DNA of 64,000 nt. Source: Pseudomonas benzenivorans (GTDB taxonomy: Bacteria; Pseudomonadota; Gammaproteobacteria; Pseudomonadales; Pseudomonadaceae). How positions within the stretch are numbered: position 1 is the first letter of the stretch; every line of letters starts with the position of its first letter. This document shows positions 49,845-59,178 of the stretch, in pieces. The notes beneath the pieces were generated by a model. It searched no databases, was not told where the DNA came from, and saw nothing but the letters and a program-made list of their open reading frames with translations. A program made the position numbers and the translations under genes. The DNA is taken from NCBI RefSeq assembly GCF_024397895.1, contig NZ_CP073346.1, positions 1,736,001 through 1,800,000 on the forward strand. The letters run 5' to 3'.

Positions 49845-51761
49845 TTACTTGTTTTCCTTGACCTCTTCGAACTCGGCGTCGACCACGTCGTCGCCGGCGC
49901 TCTTGGCCGAACCATCCGCTTCGCCTGCGGCACCCGACTGCGGCTGCTCGGCGTACATCTTCTGCGCCAGGGGCGTGGTCGCCTCGGACAGGGCGTTCAT
50001 CTTGGCCTCGATGGCCGCCTTGTCGTCGCCCTTGACCGCTGCTTCCAGCTCACCCAGGGCCTTTTCGATCGCCGCCTTCTCCTCTTCGGTGGCCTTGTCG
50101 CCCGCCTCGGTGAGCATCTTGCGAGTGGCATGCACCAGCTGATCGCCCTGGTTGCGGGCGGTCGCCAGCTCCTCGAACTTGCGGTCTTCCTCGGCATTGG
50201 CCTCGGCGTCGCGCACCATCTGCTCGATCTCTTCCTCGGACAGACCGGAGTTGGCCTTGATCACGATGGACTGCTGCTTGCCGGTGGCCTTGTCCTTCGC
50301 GCCGACATGCAGGATGCCGTTGGCGTCGATGTCGAAGGTCACTTCGATCTGCGGCACACCGCGCGGAGCCGGCGGAATCTCGGCCAGGTCGAACTTGCCC
50401 AGCGACTTGTTCTGCGAGGCCTGCTTGCGCTCGCCCTGCAGCACGTGAATGGTCACGGCGCTCTGGTTGTCATCGGCCGTGGAGAACACCTGGGACTTCT
50501 TGGTCGGAATGGTGGTGTTCTTCTCGATCAGCGCGGTCATCACCCCGCCCATGGTCTCGATGCCCAGGGTCAGCGGCGATACGTCGAGCAGCAGCACGTC
50601 CTTGACGTCGCCAGCCAGCACCGCGCCCTGAATGGCGGCGCCCATGGCCACGGCCTCGTCAGGGTTGACGTCCTTGCGCGCTTCTTTGCCGAAGAACTCG
50701 GCAACGGTCTTCTGCACCAGCGGCATGCGGGTCTGGCCACCGACCAGGATCACGTCGTGGATCGAACCCACGTCGATGCCGGCGTCCTTGAGGGCGATGC
50801 GGCACGGCTCGATGGTGCGCTGCACCAGGTCCTCGACCAGGGACTCCAGCTTGGAACGGGAGATCTTCACGTTCAGGTGCTTCGGACCGCTGGCGTCGGC
50901 GGTGATGTACGGCAGGTTGACGTCGGTCTGCTGGCTCGAGGACAGCTCGATCTTGGCCTTCTCCGCCGCCTCCTTCAGGCGCTGCATGGCCAGCGGGTCA
51001 CCCTTGAGGTTCATGCCGCTTTCTTTCTTGAATTCCTCGACGAGGTAGTCGATCAGACGCAGGTCGAAGTCCTCACCACCGAGGAAGGTGTCGCCGTTGG
51101 TGGCCAACACTTCGAACTGGTGCTCACCGTCCACTTCGGCGATCTCGATCACCGAGATATCGAAGGTACCGCCACCCAGGTCATAGACGATCACGGTGTG
51201 GTCGCCCTTGGCCTTGTCCATGCCGTAGGCCAGCGCCGCGGCGGTCGGCTCGTTGATGATCCGCTTGACGTCCAGACCGGCGATGCGACCGGCGTCCTTG
51301 GTGGCCTGGCGCTGGCTGTCGTTGAAGTAGGCCGGCACGGTGATCACCGCTTCGGTCACCGGCTCGCCGAGGTAGTCCTCGGCGGTCTTCTTCATCTTCT
51401 TCAGCACTTCCGCGGAGATCTGCGGCGGCGCCATCTTCTGGTCTTTCACCTGCACCCAGGCGTCACCGTTGTCAGCCTTGACGATCTTGTACGGGACCAT
51501 CTGGATGTCTTTCTGCACCACGTTTTCTTCGAAACGACGGCCGATCAGGCGCTTCACCGCGTACAGGGTGTTGTGCGGGTTGGTCACCGCCTGGCGCTTG
51601 GCCGACTGACCGACGAGGATCTCGCCGTCGTTGCTGTAGGCGATGATCGACGGCGTGGTGCGAGCGCCTTCGGCGTTCTCCAGCACCTTGACGCTGCCGT
51701 TTTCCAGAATGGAGACACAGGAGTTGGTGGTCCCCAGGTCGATACCGATGATTTTGCCCAT
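49845..51761 (-). CDS. dnaK: Chaperone protein DnaK (Hsp70)
   Basis: DnaK is the ATP-driven Hsp70. The ATG at 51761 ([17 protein letters not shown]) gives 638 residues; an ATG two codons upstream is less typical. The ATPase domain has phosphate-1 IDLGTTNS and phosphate-2 [10 protein letters not shown]. The substrate domain (about 390-600) and the C-terminal EEVKENK tail, which resembles the EEV ends that bind partners, follow. A sigma-32 promoter lies just upstream. Confidence 0.98.
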   Translation of the reverse strand: MGKIIGIDLGTTNSCVSILENGSVKVLENAEGARTTPSIIAYSNDGEILVGQSAKRQAVTNPHNTLYAVKRLIGRRFEENVVQKDIQMVPYKIVKADNGDAWVQVKDQKMAPPQISAEVLKKMKKTAEDYLGEPVTEAVITVPAYFNDSQRQATKDAGRIAGLDVKRIINEPTAAALAYGMDKAKGDHTVIVYDLGGGTFDISVIEIAEVDGEHQFEVLATNGDTFLGGEDFDLRLIDYLVEEFKKESGMNLKGDPLAMQRLKEAAEKAKIELSSSQQTDVNLPYITADASGPKHLNVKISRSKLESLVEDLVQRTIEPCRIALKDAGIDVGSIHDVILVGGQTRMPLVQKTVAEFFGKEARKDVNPDEAVAMGAAIQGAVLAGDVKDVLLLDVSPLTLGIETMGGVMTALIEKNTTIPTKKSQVFSTADDNQSAVTIHVLQGERKQASQNKSLGKFDLAEIPPAPRGVPQIEVTFDIDANGILHVGAKDKATGKQQSIVIKANSGLSEEEIEQMVRDAEANAEEDRKFEELATARNQGDQLVHATRKMLTEAGDKATEEEKAAIEKALGELEAAVKGDDKAAIEAKMNALSEATTPLAQKMYAEQPQSGAAGEADGSAKSAGDDVVDAEFEEVKENK

Positions 51762-51838
51762 ATTCACTCTCCCGAAACTTGGATATTCCCGCCGCCTCGC
51801 TTGGCTGGCCGCGGTAGCACTAAAACGCTTGATTCAAC

Positions 51839-51866
51839 AAATGGGGGCTCGCCGGCGAATTTCAAG
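51839..51866 (-). promoter_or_regulatory. Sigma-32 heat-shock promoter of dnaK, overlapping the grpE stop
   Basis: On the minus strand CTTGAAA, 13 bases, then CCCCATTT match the sigma-32 consensus exactly in both boxes. The TGA inside CTTGAAA is the grpE stop codon. Transcription would start about 70 bases before the dnaK start. Confidence 0.88.
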
Positions 51867-52428
51867 CCTGCTCGTCGATGGACGGCGGCGCTTCTGCCGG
51901 GGCCTTGCTCACCACCACCATGGCCGGACGCAACAGCCGGCCATTGAGCAGGTAACCCTTCTGGAACACCTTGAGCACGCTGTTCGGCTCGGCCTGGGTG
52001 CTTTCCTGCATGGCCATGGCCTGGTGATGCTCCGGATTGAACGGCGCCCCTTCCGGATCGACCGCCTCCAGCTGGTGACGCTTGAGGGTGTCCTGGAACA
52101 GCTTCAGGGTCAGCTCCATGCCCTCGCGCACCGCCTTGATCGACTCGTCGTCCGGACTGGACAGCTCGAGCCCGCGCTCGAGGCTGTCGACGACCGGCAG
52201 CAGATCGACGGCAAACTTCTCCAGGGCGAACTTGTGCGCCTTTTCAACATCCTGTTCGGCACGACGACGCACGTTCTGCAGGTCGGCCGCCATACGCAGG
52301 GCCTTGTCCTGGGCGACAGCCAACTCCTCCTCGAGAACCTGGATACGGGCATCCAACTCGCCGCCCGCCGCCTCGACCTCGGCGGAAACCTCAGGAAGCT
52401 GGTTGTCTTGGGTCTGTTCGTCTGCCAT
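51862..52428 (-). CDS. grpE: Nucleotide exchange factor GrpE
   Basis: GrpE releases ADP from DnaK. The ATG at 52428 after GAGGAGAG gives 188 residues ([14 protein letters not shown]); a longer in-frame ORF runs into the promoter region. It has an acidic disordered N-terminus, a long coiled coil (about 40-90, [18 protein letters not shown] sequence seen as [16 protein letters not shown]) and the family signature around [19 protein letters not shown]. It is the first gene of the grpE-dnaK-dnaJ heat-shock cluster. Confidence 0.96.
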   Translation of the reverse strand: MADEQTQDNQLPEVSAEVEAAGGELDARIQVLEEELAVAQDKALRMAADLQNVRRRAEQDVEKAHKFALEKFAVDLLPVVDSLERGLELSSPDDESIKAVREGMELTLKLFQDTLKRHQLEAVDPEGAPFNPEHHQAMAMQESTQAEPNSVLKVFQKGYLLNGRLLRPAMVVVSKAPAEAPPSIDEQA

Positions 52429-52481
52429 GCAACTCTCCTCTAATGATTCGGCGCAGGTCGAAACCTGCACACCTGCCGCCT

Positions 52482-52509
52482 ATATGGGGCCAAAATTTCC
52501 TGCTTCAAG
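52482..52509 (-). promoter_or_regulatory. Sigma-32 heat-shock promoter of grpE
   Basis: On the minus strand CTTGAAG, 13 bases, then CCCCATAT fit the sigma-32 consensus (one mismatch in the -35 box). The predicted start of transcription is near 52475, about 45 bases before grpE. Confidence 0.88.
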
Positions 52510-52522
52510 GGCGGGCAGAGGA

Positions 52523-52552
52523 TTGTCAGTGACAAAACAAACACTGTATAAA
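52523..52552 (+). promoter_or_regulatory. Sigma-70 promoter of recN
   Basis: TTGTCA at 52523-52528 and TATAAA at 52547-52552 are 18 bases apart, giving a start about 25 bases before the recN ATG. The -10 box lies inside the LexA-like site. Confidence 0.7.
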
Positions 52553-52559
52553 TAACCAG
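52544..52559 (+). promoter_or_regulatory. LexA (SOS) box of recN
   Basis: CTGTATAAATAACCAG matches CTGT-N8-ACAG except for one base (CCAG). It covers the recN -10 box, so LexA binding would block transcription. recN is a classical SOS gene. Confidence 0.8.
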
Positions 52560-52583
52560 ACTTCAACCCCGAGAGGCCTCGCC

Positions 52584-54257
52584 ATGCTGGTGCACCTGTC
52601 CGTACACAACTACGCCATCGTTGAACATCTCGACCTGGAGCTGGACAGCGGCATGAGCGTGATCAGCGGCGAAACCGGCGCCGGCAAGTCGATCATGCTC
52701 GACGCCCTCGGCCTGTGCCTGGGCGACCGTGCGGACAGCGGCGTGGTGCGCCCAGGCGCCGACAAGGCCGACATCCTCGCCAGCTTCGACCTCGACGACA
52801 TCCCCGAGGCGCGGGCCTGGCTGGCCGACCGCGACCTGGACCACGACGGCCCGTGCATCCTGCGCCGCGTGATCACCGCCGAAGGCCGCTCGCGCGGCTA
52901 CATCAACGGCTCACCCTGCCCCCAGGGCGACCTCAAGGCCCTCGGCGAGCTGCTGATCGACATCCATAGCCAGCACGAACACCAGTCACTGCTCAAGACC
53001 GAGACCCATCGCCGCCTGCTCGACGAGTACGCCGGCAGCCAGGAGCTGGCGCGCCAGGTGCAGCTGGCCGCGCAACGCTGGAAGCAGACCAAGAGCGAGC
53101 TGGAACGCCTTTCCGGGCTCGGCGACGAGCAGCGCGCCCGCCACCAGCTGCTCAGCTACCAGCTGGAGGAACTGGACAACCTGGCCCTGGGCGAACAGGA
53201 GCTGGAACAGCTCGAGCAGGAGCACAAGACCCTGACCAACGCCGAGAGCCTACTCAGCGCCTGCCGCCTGGTCATCGAGCAGTGCAGCGAGAACGATGCG
53301 GGCAACGTGCTGTCGGCGCTGACCGCCAGCCTCAACCGCCTCAGCGGCTTCCAGGGTCAACCGGGGGCCCTGAACGAAGCGATCAACCTGCTGGCCAGCG
53401 CGCAGATCCAGGTGGAGGAGGCAGTCGGCGAACTCAACCGTTTCCTCGACCACTTCGATGCCGACCCGGAGCGCCTGCAAATCCTGGAGGAGCGCCTTGA
53501 TGCCATCTACACCCTGGCCCGCAAGCACCGCATCCAGCCCAGCGAAATGGCGGCGATGCAGCAGCAGCTGTTCGAGGAGCTGGAAAGCCTCAATGCCGAC
53601 GACCAGGCCGTCGAACGCCTCGGCGAGGAACTGAGCGCCTATGCCCGCCACTATCAGGAAAAGGCCGCCGAACTGAGTGCCCTGCGCGGCGCGGCAGCCG
53701 ACCGCCTGGCCACTGCCGTGGAAACGGAAATGCACAGCCTGGGCATGCCCGGCGGACGCTTCAGCATCCAGTTGCGCGGCAACGCCAGCGATGAGCCCCA
53801 GGCCAACGGCCTGGAGCAGGTGGAATTCCTGGTCAGCGCCAACCCCGGCCAGCCGCTCAAGGCCCTGGCCAAGGTCGCCTCCGGCGGCGAACTGTCACGC
53901 ATCAGCCTGGCCATCCAGGTGATCACCGCACAGACCTCGCGGGTGCCGACCCTGGTGTTCGACGAAGTCGATGTCGGCATCGGCGGACCGACGGCCGAAG
54001 TGGTCGGCCAGCTGCTGCGTCGCCTCGGCGAACGCGGCCAAGTCCTTACCGTCACCCACTTGCCGCAGGTAGCCGCACAAGGACACCAGCACCTGTTCGT
54101 ACACAAGGTGCGCGAGCGCGACGCCACCCGCACGGCGGTGAGCAGGCTCGAGGCCGATCAGCGGGTCGAGGAGATCGCCCGCATGCTCGGCGGCGTCGAC
54201 CTCACCGAGGAGTCCCTGGCTCACGCCCGCAAGATGGTCACCAGCGCCCAGGCCTGA
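52584..54257 (+). CDS. recN: DNA repair protein RecN
   Basis: RecN is an SMC-like ATPase used in double-strand break repair. The 557-residue protein has Walker A GETGAGKSIMLDAL near residue 32, coiled coils (about 150-210 and 290-370), the ABC signature KVASGGELSRISLA and Walker B TLVFDEVDVGIGG. It is transcribed divergently from the heat-shock operon and has its own LexA-like operator. Confidence 0.97.
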   Translation: MLVHLSVHNYAIVEHLDLELDSGMSVISGETGAGKSIMLDALGLCLGDRADSGVVRPGADKADILASFDLDDIPEARAWLADRDLDHDGPCILRRVITAEGRSRGYINGSPCPQGDLKALGELLIDIHSQHEHQSLLKTETHRRLLDEYAGSQELARQVQLAAQRWKQTKSELERLSGLGDEQRARHQLLSYQLEELDNLALGEQELEQLEQEHKTLTNAESLLSACRLVIEQCSENDAGNVLSALTASLNRLSGFQGQPGALNEAINLLASAQIQVEEAVGELNRFLDHFDADPERLQILEERLDAIYTLARKHRIQPSEMAAMQQQLFEELESLNADDQAVERLGEELSAYARHYQEKAAELSALRGAAADRLATAVETEMHSLGMPGGRFSIQLRGNASDEPQANGLEQVEFLVSANPGQPLKALAKVASGGELSRISLAIQVITAQTSRVPTLVFDEVDVGIGGPTAEVVGQLLRRLGERGQVLTVTHLPQVAAQGHQHLFVHKVRERDATRTAVSRLEADQRVEEIARMLGGVDLTEESLAHARKMVTSAQA

Positions 54258-54279
54258 GCAGCGCCGAGCACCAGCCAGC

Positions 54280-54307
54280 AAAAAGGCGACCCCAGGGTCG
54301 CCTTTTT
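54280..54307. terminator. Bidirectional terminator between recN and fur
   Basis: AAAAAGGCGACCC, a two-base loop and GGGTCGCCTTTTT form a hairpin with A- and T-runs on both sides. It serves convergent recN (plus) and fur (minus). Confidence 0.92.
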
Positions 54308-54325
54308 CATGCAGCGCTTGAACGC

Positions 54326-54730
54326 CTACTTCTTCTTGCGGACGTAGAGCACCAGGTTGTGATCGACCAGCTCGAAGCCGTGCTCGCGGACGATCTCCTT
54401 CTGACGCTTCTCGATCTCCGGATCGAAGAACTCGATCACCTCGCCGGAATCGACGCAGACCATATGGTCATGATGACCACTGTCAGCCAATTCGAAGACC
54501 GCGTGGCCGCCGTCGAAATTGTGCCGCACCACCAGTCCCGCCGCCTCGAACTGGGTCAGCACCCGATACACCGTGGCCAGGCCGACATCCTCGCCCGCCT
54601 CCATCAGCGCCTTGTAAACATCTTCTGCGCTCATGTGGCGCTGCTCGGCGGAGTCGAGCATTTGCAAAATCTTGACCCTCGGCAGGGTCACTTTGAGGCC
54701 AGCCTTGCGTAGTTCGCTATTTTCAACCAT
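54326..54730 (-). CDS. fur: Ferric uptake regulator Fur
   Basis: Fur represses iron-uptake genes when bound to iron. The 134-residue protein has a winged-helix N-terminal domain (about 1-82) and the metal-binding HHDHMVCVDSGEVIEF region (about 87-102). Only one cysteine is present there, as in other Pseudomonas Fur proteins; the CxxC pair of E. coli Fur is missing. It is divergent from omlA across 97 bases. Confidence 0.97.
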   Translation of the reverse strand: MVENSELRKAGLKVTLPRVKILQMLDSAEQRHMSAEDVYKALMEAGEDVGLATVYRVLTQFEAAGLVVRHNFDGGHAVFELADSGHHDHMVCVDSGEVIEFFDPEIEKRQKEIVREHGFELVDHNLVLYVRKKK

Positions 54731-54827
54731 GGTCTGCTTTCTCGTGGAAGCGGTTTCGCAGCTTCCCTTATTGCGGGTATGATCCGGGTTTACATTGCCC
54801 AGCCAAGATAGTGGAAGTCACCCACCG
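54731..54827. promoter_or_regulatory. Divergent fur/omlA promoter region
   Basis: This 97-base interval must drive fur (minus) and omlA (plus). TATGAT at 54778-54783 is a candidate -10 for omlA. I cannot assign a convincing -35 for either gene or a Fur box by eye. Confidence 0.45.
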
Positions 54828-55346
54828 ATGCAAAATGCCAAGCTCCTGCTGACCAGCCTCACCTTAACGGGGCTCTTCGCACTCGCCGGTTGCTCATTCC
54901 CCGGGGTTTACAAAATCGACATCCAACAGGGCAATGTCGTCACGCAGGACATGATAGACCAGTTGCGCCCTGGAATGACCCGCCGCCAAGTGCGGTTTAT
55001 CATGGGCAACCCGCTGCTGACCGACACCTTCCACAGCAATCGCTGGGACTACCTCTATAGCATCCAGCCCGGCGGCGGGCAGCGTCTGCAGGAGCGCGTC
55101 AGCCTGGTCTTCGATGGCAACGACCAACTGGTCGGCCTGGCCGGCGACTTCCTGCCGGGCGTCAGCCGCGACCAGGCGATTCTCGGCGAAGATGGCGACG
55201 TGACCACGCCGATCCGCGCGCAGCCGCAGGTCGAGGAAGCCGCACCAGCTCCGGGCTCCCTGCTCGAGCAGATCCAGAGCGAAGTCGACAGCGTCGAGGC
55301 CGTGCCGGTACCGACCCCGGAACCCCTGGAAACCTCGCCGCAGTAA
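54828..55346 (+). CDS. bamE: Outer membrane lipoprotein OmlA / BamE (SmpA)
   Basis: BamE is a lipoprotein of the BAM complex that inserts outer-membrane proteins. The ATG at 54828 gives 172 residues; an upstream in-frame start is not needed. The lipobox LAGC places the lipidated Cys at residue 22. The SmpA/OmlA domain follows ([42 protein letters not shown]). The Pro/Glu-rich C-terminal extension is longer than in E. coli. In Pseudomonas the gene is also called omlA. Confidence 0.95.
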   Translation: MQNAKLLLTSLTLTGLFALAGCSFPGVYKIDIQQGNVVTQDMIDQLRPGMTRRQVRFIMGNPLLTDTFHSNRWDYLYSIQPGGGQRLQERVSLVFDGNDQLVGLAGDFLPGVSRDQAILGEDGDVTTPIRAQPQVEEAAPAPGSLLEQIQSEVDSVEAVPVPTPEPLETSPQ

Positions 55347-55364
55347 GCGCGACAAGGGAGATGC

Positions 55365-55394
55365 AAAAAGCCCGGACCAGGTCCGGGCTTTTTT
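55365..55394. terminator. Bidirectional terminator between omlA and rnfH
   Basis: AAAAAGCCCGGACC and GGTCCGGGCTTTTTT arms pair perfectly with almost no loop. It serves omlA (plus) and rnfH (minus). Confidence 0.9.
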
Positions 55395-55412
55395 GTGGGC
55401 GCCAATGTCGCG

Positions 55413-55733
55413 TCAGACGCTCTGCTCGTCGGCCTTGGCCTTCGCCGCCCGAGCCGCCCGCTGCTTGCGCACCTCCTTCGGGTCGGCAATCAGCGGGCGA
55501 TAGATCTCCACCCGCTCGCCATCCTCCAGCACCCGCTCATCGGGCTTGGCCACCGCCTTGCCGAATATCCCCAGGGGACTGCCCGCCAGATCCAGCCCGG
55601 GGAAATGCGCATCCATGCCGGACTGCAGCGCGGCCTGGCGCACCGTGGTGCCATGAGACAGGCTCAGGCGCAGCAGCTTCTGCTTGTCGGCCAAGGCATA
55701 GACCACCTCGACCACTATGGTTTTGCTATCCAT
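55413..55733 (-). CDS. rnfH: RnfH/RatB family ubiquitin-like protein
   Basis: The ATG at 55733 (MDSKTIVVEVVYALADKQ) gives 106 residues of beta-grasp (UPF0125) type, with FPGLDLAGSPLGIFGKAV typical of the family. The tail is basic and Ala-rich. It overlaps the end of ratA by 8 bases. In E. coli the pair was described as a possible toxin-antitoxin module (ratAB), but a role as antitoxin is not established. Confidence 0.9.
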   Translation of the reverse strand: MDSKTIVVEVVYALADKQKLLRLSLSHGTTVRQAALQSGMDAHFPGLDLAGSPLGIFGKAVAKPDERVLEDGERVEIYRPLIADPKEVRKQRAARAAKAKADEQSV

Positions 55734-56160
55734 ACAGTTCCTTGGCCCTCTGACAGAAGGCATCCACCAGGGTGTTGGCCGCCTGGTTGAACAACGGTCC
55801 GAGGGTCGCACGCACTATGGGTCCGGCGTAGTCGAAGGTCAGGTCGAGGCTGATCTTGCAGGCCTTTTCCCCCAGCACCTTGAACTCCCAGCGCCCATGC
55901 AGCTGGGTGAAAGGCCCCTCTTCCAGATTCAGTTCGATCGACTCGCCCGGCACCAGGGTATTACAGGTCACGAAGCGCTGACTCAGACCGGCCTTGGCCA
56001 CGGCGAGACTGGCGCGCATGCGGGTCTCGCTCACTTCCAGCACCTCGCTGGCGGAACACCAGGGCAGAAACTGCGGATAGCTCGCCACATCGTTGACCAG
56101 GTCGAACAGTGCCCGGGCCGGATAGGGCAGCAGGGCCGAGCGGTGGATATGGGTACTCAT
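55726..56160 (-). CDS. ratA: RatA-type START/Coq10-like protein
   Basis: The 144-residue protein has the SRPBCC/polyketide-cyclase fold sequence (RSALLPYPARALFDLVNDVASYPQFLPWC) and the C-terminal LTFDYAGPIVRATLGPLFNQAA. RatA in E. coli is reported to block 70S formation, while homologues such as Coq10 bind quinones. The two functions cannot be told apart from sequence. It precedes rnfH and lies near smpB, the usual context. Confidence 0.93.
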   Translation of the reverse strand: MSTHIHRSALLPYPARALFDLVNDVASYPQFLPWCSASEVLEVSETRMRASLAVAKAGLSQRFVTCNTLVPGESIELNLEEGPFTQLHGRWEFKVLGEKACKISLDLTFDYAGPIVRATLGPLFNQAANTLVDAFCQRAKELYG

Positions 56161-56194
56161 AGGCCGGCGACTTCACTCATCAACTTGCTTGCCC

Positions 56195-57598
56195 TCATTT
56201 GCTCAACTCGGCGATGAACACCACCAGCACGCCGATCGGGGCGACCACGCGAATCAGCCAGAGCGCCAGATTGAAAAGCAGCGGGCTCTTGATCGCCAAC
56301 TCCTCGCGGACCGCGTCGCGGCTCAGTACCCAGCCGGCGAACAGGGCGAAACTCAGGCCGCCAAGCGGCAGGAGAATGCGACTGGTCAGGTAGTCGATGC
56401 TGTCGAAGAAGGTCTTGCCGCCCTCGGCGCCCCACTGGAACAGGCGGAAGCCATCCTCGGCAAACACGAAGAACTTGGCCTCGGCGCCGACATTGAACGA
56501 CAGCACCGTGCCCATGCCGACCACCCAGCACAGCAGCGCCAGCAGCGCGGTCACCTGAGCCCGACTGCGCCCGCTGCGCTCGACGAAGTAGGCCACCGCC
56601 GGCTCGAGCATGGAAATCGACGAACTCCAGGCCGCCACCGCCACCAGCACGAAGAACACCAGACCCATCAGTTGGCCGAAGGCGATGTTGCCGAAGGCGA
56701 TCGGCAGGGTCACGAACATCAGCCCGGGGCCGGCGCCCGGCTCCAGGCCGGCGGCGAACACGATGGGAAACAGCGCCAGGCCGGCGGTCAGCGCGACCAG
56801 GGTATCGAGCAGACCGACCGCCATCACCGTTGCGCCGATGGAGGCATGCTTCGGCATATAGGCACCGTAGACCATGATCGAGCCGACGCCCACGCTGAGG
56901 GTGAAGAAGGCGTGGCCCATGGCGGCGAGAATGCCGCCCTGCACCTTGCTCGGGTCGAAATGGAAGAGGAAGTCGAAGCCCTCCATGAAGTGCCCGGTGG
57001 TCAGGCTGTAGCCAAGCAGCACCAGCAGCAGGACGAACAGCAGGGGCATCATGACGCGCAGGCTGCGCTCCAGGCCGGCCACCACACCACGGGCGATGAC
57101 CAGGCCGGTGAGGACCATAAACAGCGTGTGCCAGAGCGTCAGGCGCCAGGGATCGCTGGTAAGCCCCCCGAACGCGGCACCGGCACCGTCGCCACTGATC
57201 CCGGCGAAATCGCCGCCGGCCATGCCGAGGATATAGTCCAGGGACCAGCCGGCCACCACGCTATAGAAGGAAAGAATCAGCAGCGCGGCGATCATGCCCA
57301 TGACCGCGGCCAGCGACCAGCCGCGGGAGTGCCCCGCCTCGATGGCCAGGCTCTTCATGGCATTGACCGGGCTCTGCCGCCCGCGACGCCCGATCAGGGT
57401 CTCGGCCAGCATGATCGGCACCCCGACCAGGGCGATGCAGATCAGGTACATGACGACGAAGGCACCGCCGCCATAGACCCCGGTCATGTAGGGAAACTTC
57501 CAGATATTGCCCAGGCCCACGGCCGAGCCGGTCGCCGCGAGAATGAAGACCCAGCGACTGGCCCAGGCGCCGTGAATCGAGACTTTGTCGTTCGCCAT
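56195..57598 (-). CDS. Neurotransmitter:sodium symporter (NSS) family transporter
   Basis: The ATG at 57598 gives 467 residues (MANDKVSIHGAWASRW) with about 12 membrane segments. The NSS signature GSAVGLGNIWKFPY in helix 1 contains the sodium and substrate site. Such bacterial proteins co-transport amino acids with sodium (LeuT, TnaT, MhsT), but the substrate cannot be read from the sequence. The last gene before ratA, 34 bases away, on the same strand. Confidence 0.93.
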   Translation of the reverse strand: MANDKVSIHGAWASRWVFILAATGSAVGLGNIWKFPYMTGVYGGGAFVVMYLICIALVGVPIMLAETLIGRRGRQSPVNAMKSLAIEAGHSRGWSLAAVMGMIAALLILSFYSVVAGWSLDYILGMAGGDFAGISGDGAGAAFGGLTSDPWRLTLWHTLFMVLTGLVIARGVVAGLERSLRVMMPLLFVLLLVLLGYSLTTGHFMEGFDFLFHFDPSKVQGGILAAMGHAFFTLSVGVGSIMVYGAYMPKHASIGATVMAVGLLDTLVALTAGLALFPIVFAAGLEPGAGPGLMFVTLPIAFGNIAFGQLMGLVFFVLVAVAAWSSSISMLEPAVAYFVERSGRSRAQVTALLALLCWVVGMGTVLSFNVGAEAKFFVFAEDGFRLFQWGAEGGKTFFDSIDYLTSRILLPLGGLSFALFAGWVLSRDAVREELAIKSPLLFNLALWLIRVVAPIGVLVVFIAELSK

Positions 57599-57752
57599 GT
57601 GCGACTCGCCCGCTCTGATTGGAAAAAAGATCGGGCATTGTCGGGGATTCACCGAGGCGGCTCAAGCGCGGCCAAGCTCGAGCCTCGCCCAAGCCGATGA
57701 ATATCCGTGATTTTGCCCTGCGCCGCGCATGGCGTCCGCGCGGACGACTCCC

Positions 57753-57758
57753 TATAAT
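57753..57758 (+). promoter_or_regulatory. -10 box of smpB (short leader)
   Basis: A perfect TATAAT ends 9 bases before the smpB ATG, so the transcript would be leaderless or nearly so. I see no good -35 at 17 bases upstream. Confidence 0.55.
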
Positions 57759-57767
57759 GCGCGCCCT

Positions 57768-58250
57768 ATGGCTAAGCAAAAGAAACACCCACAAGGCACC
57801 ATCGCGCAGAACAAGAAGGCGCTGCACGACTATTTCGTCGACCAGAAATTCGAGGCGGGCCTGGCCCTGGCCGGCTGGGAAGTGAAGAGCCTGCGCGCCG
57901 GCAAGGCCCAGTTGGTCGACAGCTACGTGCTGCTCAAGGACGACGAAGCCTGGCTGATGGGCTGCCACATCACCCCGCTGAAGACCGCCAGCACCCACGT
58001 GATCGCCGACCCGACGCGCACGCGCAAGCTGCTGCTCAACAAGCGTGAACTGGACAAGCTGTTCGGCTCGGTGCAGCAGAAGGGCTACACCTGCGTGGCC
58101 CTGTCGCTCTACTGGAAGCAGCACCTGGTCAAGTGCGAGATCGCCCTGGCCAAGGGCAAGAAGGACTTCGACAAGCGCCACACCGAGAAAGAACGCGACG
58201 CCGACCGCGAAGTGCAGCGCGCCATGCGCACCAAGGGCAAGGACGAATAA
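57768..58250 (+). CDS. smpB: SsrA-binding protein SmpB
   Basis: SmpB binds tmRNA and rescues stalled ribosomes. The ATG at 57768 gives 160 residues ([23 protein letters not shown]). The oligonucleotide-binding barrel has [19 protein letters not shown], and the basic C-terminal tail ([20 protein letters not shown]) enters the decoding centre. The tmRNA gene is not in this window. An upstream in-frame start at 57729 is not supported. Confidence 0.96.
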   Translation: MAKQKKHPQGTIAQNKKALHDYFVDQKFEAGLALAGWEVKSLRAGKAQLVDSYVLLKDDEAWLMGCHITPLKTASTHVIADPTRTRKLLLNKRELDKLFGSVQQKGYTCVALSLYWKQHLVKCEIALAKGKKDFDKRHTEKERDADREVQRAMRTKGKDE

Positions 58251-58251
58251 G

Positions 58252-58272
58252 GGCGGGAGCGACGCTCCCGCC
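58252..58272. terminator. Hairpin between convergent smpB and lldR
   Basis: GGCGGGAGC, GAC loop, GCTCCCGCC: nine perfect base pairs directly after smpB. There is no T-run on either side, so its strength as a terminator is uncertain. Confidence 0.6.
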
Positions 58273-58275
58273 GCA

Positions 58276-59055
58276 TCATTCGTCTTTCGCGCGCGGACTG
58301 CGCCGCTGCGCCCGCGCCATGCGCTGCACCTCCTGCCGCACCTCGGAGAGCACCTCCTGGACATAGTCGATATGCCGGTTGGACAGTTCCCTCGCCTCTT
58401 CCGCCCGCCCGTCCATGATGGCCTCGAACAACGCCCGGTGCTGCGCGATCAGCATGTCGCGGGTCTCGCTGCGCTGGGCGTACATGCCGCCGATATTGGT
58501 CACCACGTTGCGCTTGAGCAGGTCGAACAGGCCGCGGATGGTATGCAGCAGCACCGCATTGTGGCTGGCCTCGGCGATGGCCAGGTGGAAGCGCGCATCG
58601 GCAGCCCCCTCCTCGCTGCGGGTCACCTTGCCGCTGCGGCTGTAGCAGTCCTGCAGGGCGGCGAAGGCCTCGCTCAGGCGCTCACGATCCAGCTCGGTGG
58701 CGCGCAAGGCGGCGTAGTAGGCGCAGGACCCCTCCAGGGTGTGGCGAAACTCCAGTAGATCGCGCTGCGCCTCCGGATTGCTCTCCAGCAGGTGCAGCAA
58801 CGGATCGCTGAAGGTCGAGCCGAGGGAATCGGCCACGTAGTTGCCACCCCCCTGGCGGCTGACCAGCAAGCCCTTGGCCACCATCTTCTGGATCGCCTCG
58901 CGCAGCGAGGGCCGCGACACCCCGAAGCGCTCGGCCAGCACCCGCTCGGCCGGCAGCCGTTCGCCGGCCTTCAATGAGCCCTCCAGGATCAAGGTCTCCA
59001 GTTGTTCGACGATGTTGTCGGACAACCGACGCTGGCGCACCTGATCTACTTCCAT
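58276..59055 (-). CDS. lldR: FadR/GntR-family lactate regulator LldR
   Basis: The ATG at 59055 (MEVDQVRQRRLSDNIVEQLE) gives 259 residues. The N-terminal winged helix (about 10-75, RLPAERVLAERFGVSRPSLREAI) is followed by an FCD ligand domain with metal-binding histidines expected (FHLAIAEASHN and similar). It is divergent from lldP, and a near-ideal operator lies between them. The homologue in P. aeruginosa is a repressor released by lactate. Confidence 0.93.
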   Translation of the reverse strand: MEVDQVRQRRLSDNIVEQLETLILEGSLKAGERLPAERVLAERFGVSRPSLREAIQKMVAKGLLVSRQGGGNYVADSLGSTFSDPLLHLLESNPEAQRDLLEFRHTLEGSCAYYAALRATELDRERLSEAFAALQDCYSRSGKVTRSEEGAADARFHLAIAEASHNAVLLHTIRGLFDLLKRNVVTNIGGMYAQRSETRDMLIAQHRALFEAIMDGRAEEARELSNRHIDYVQEVLSEVRQEVQRMARAQRRSPRAKDE

Positions 59056-59178
59056 CCCGCTCTCTCCACTGGTTTTACCACCTGCCCGACTCCCTAACGG
59101 CGCCCTTTCGGCAAGCCTATAGCGCACCATCCGAGGGCACAAGAGCGGGCCATTCGACCAAAGTCGCAGGCCCGTGAT

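Noticed and set aside
48651..51947. A 1098-codon open frame across dnaJ and dnaK on the opposite strand
   Set aside because: It covers two real genes and their promoter; the length only reflects codon bias.
55413..56160. ratA-rnfH as a toxin-antitoxin system
   Set aside because: The overlap of the genes looks like a toxin-antitoxin pair, but both are conserved chromosomal genes with other proposed roles, and antitoxin activity of RnfH is not established.
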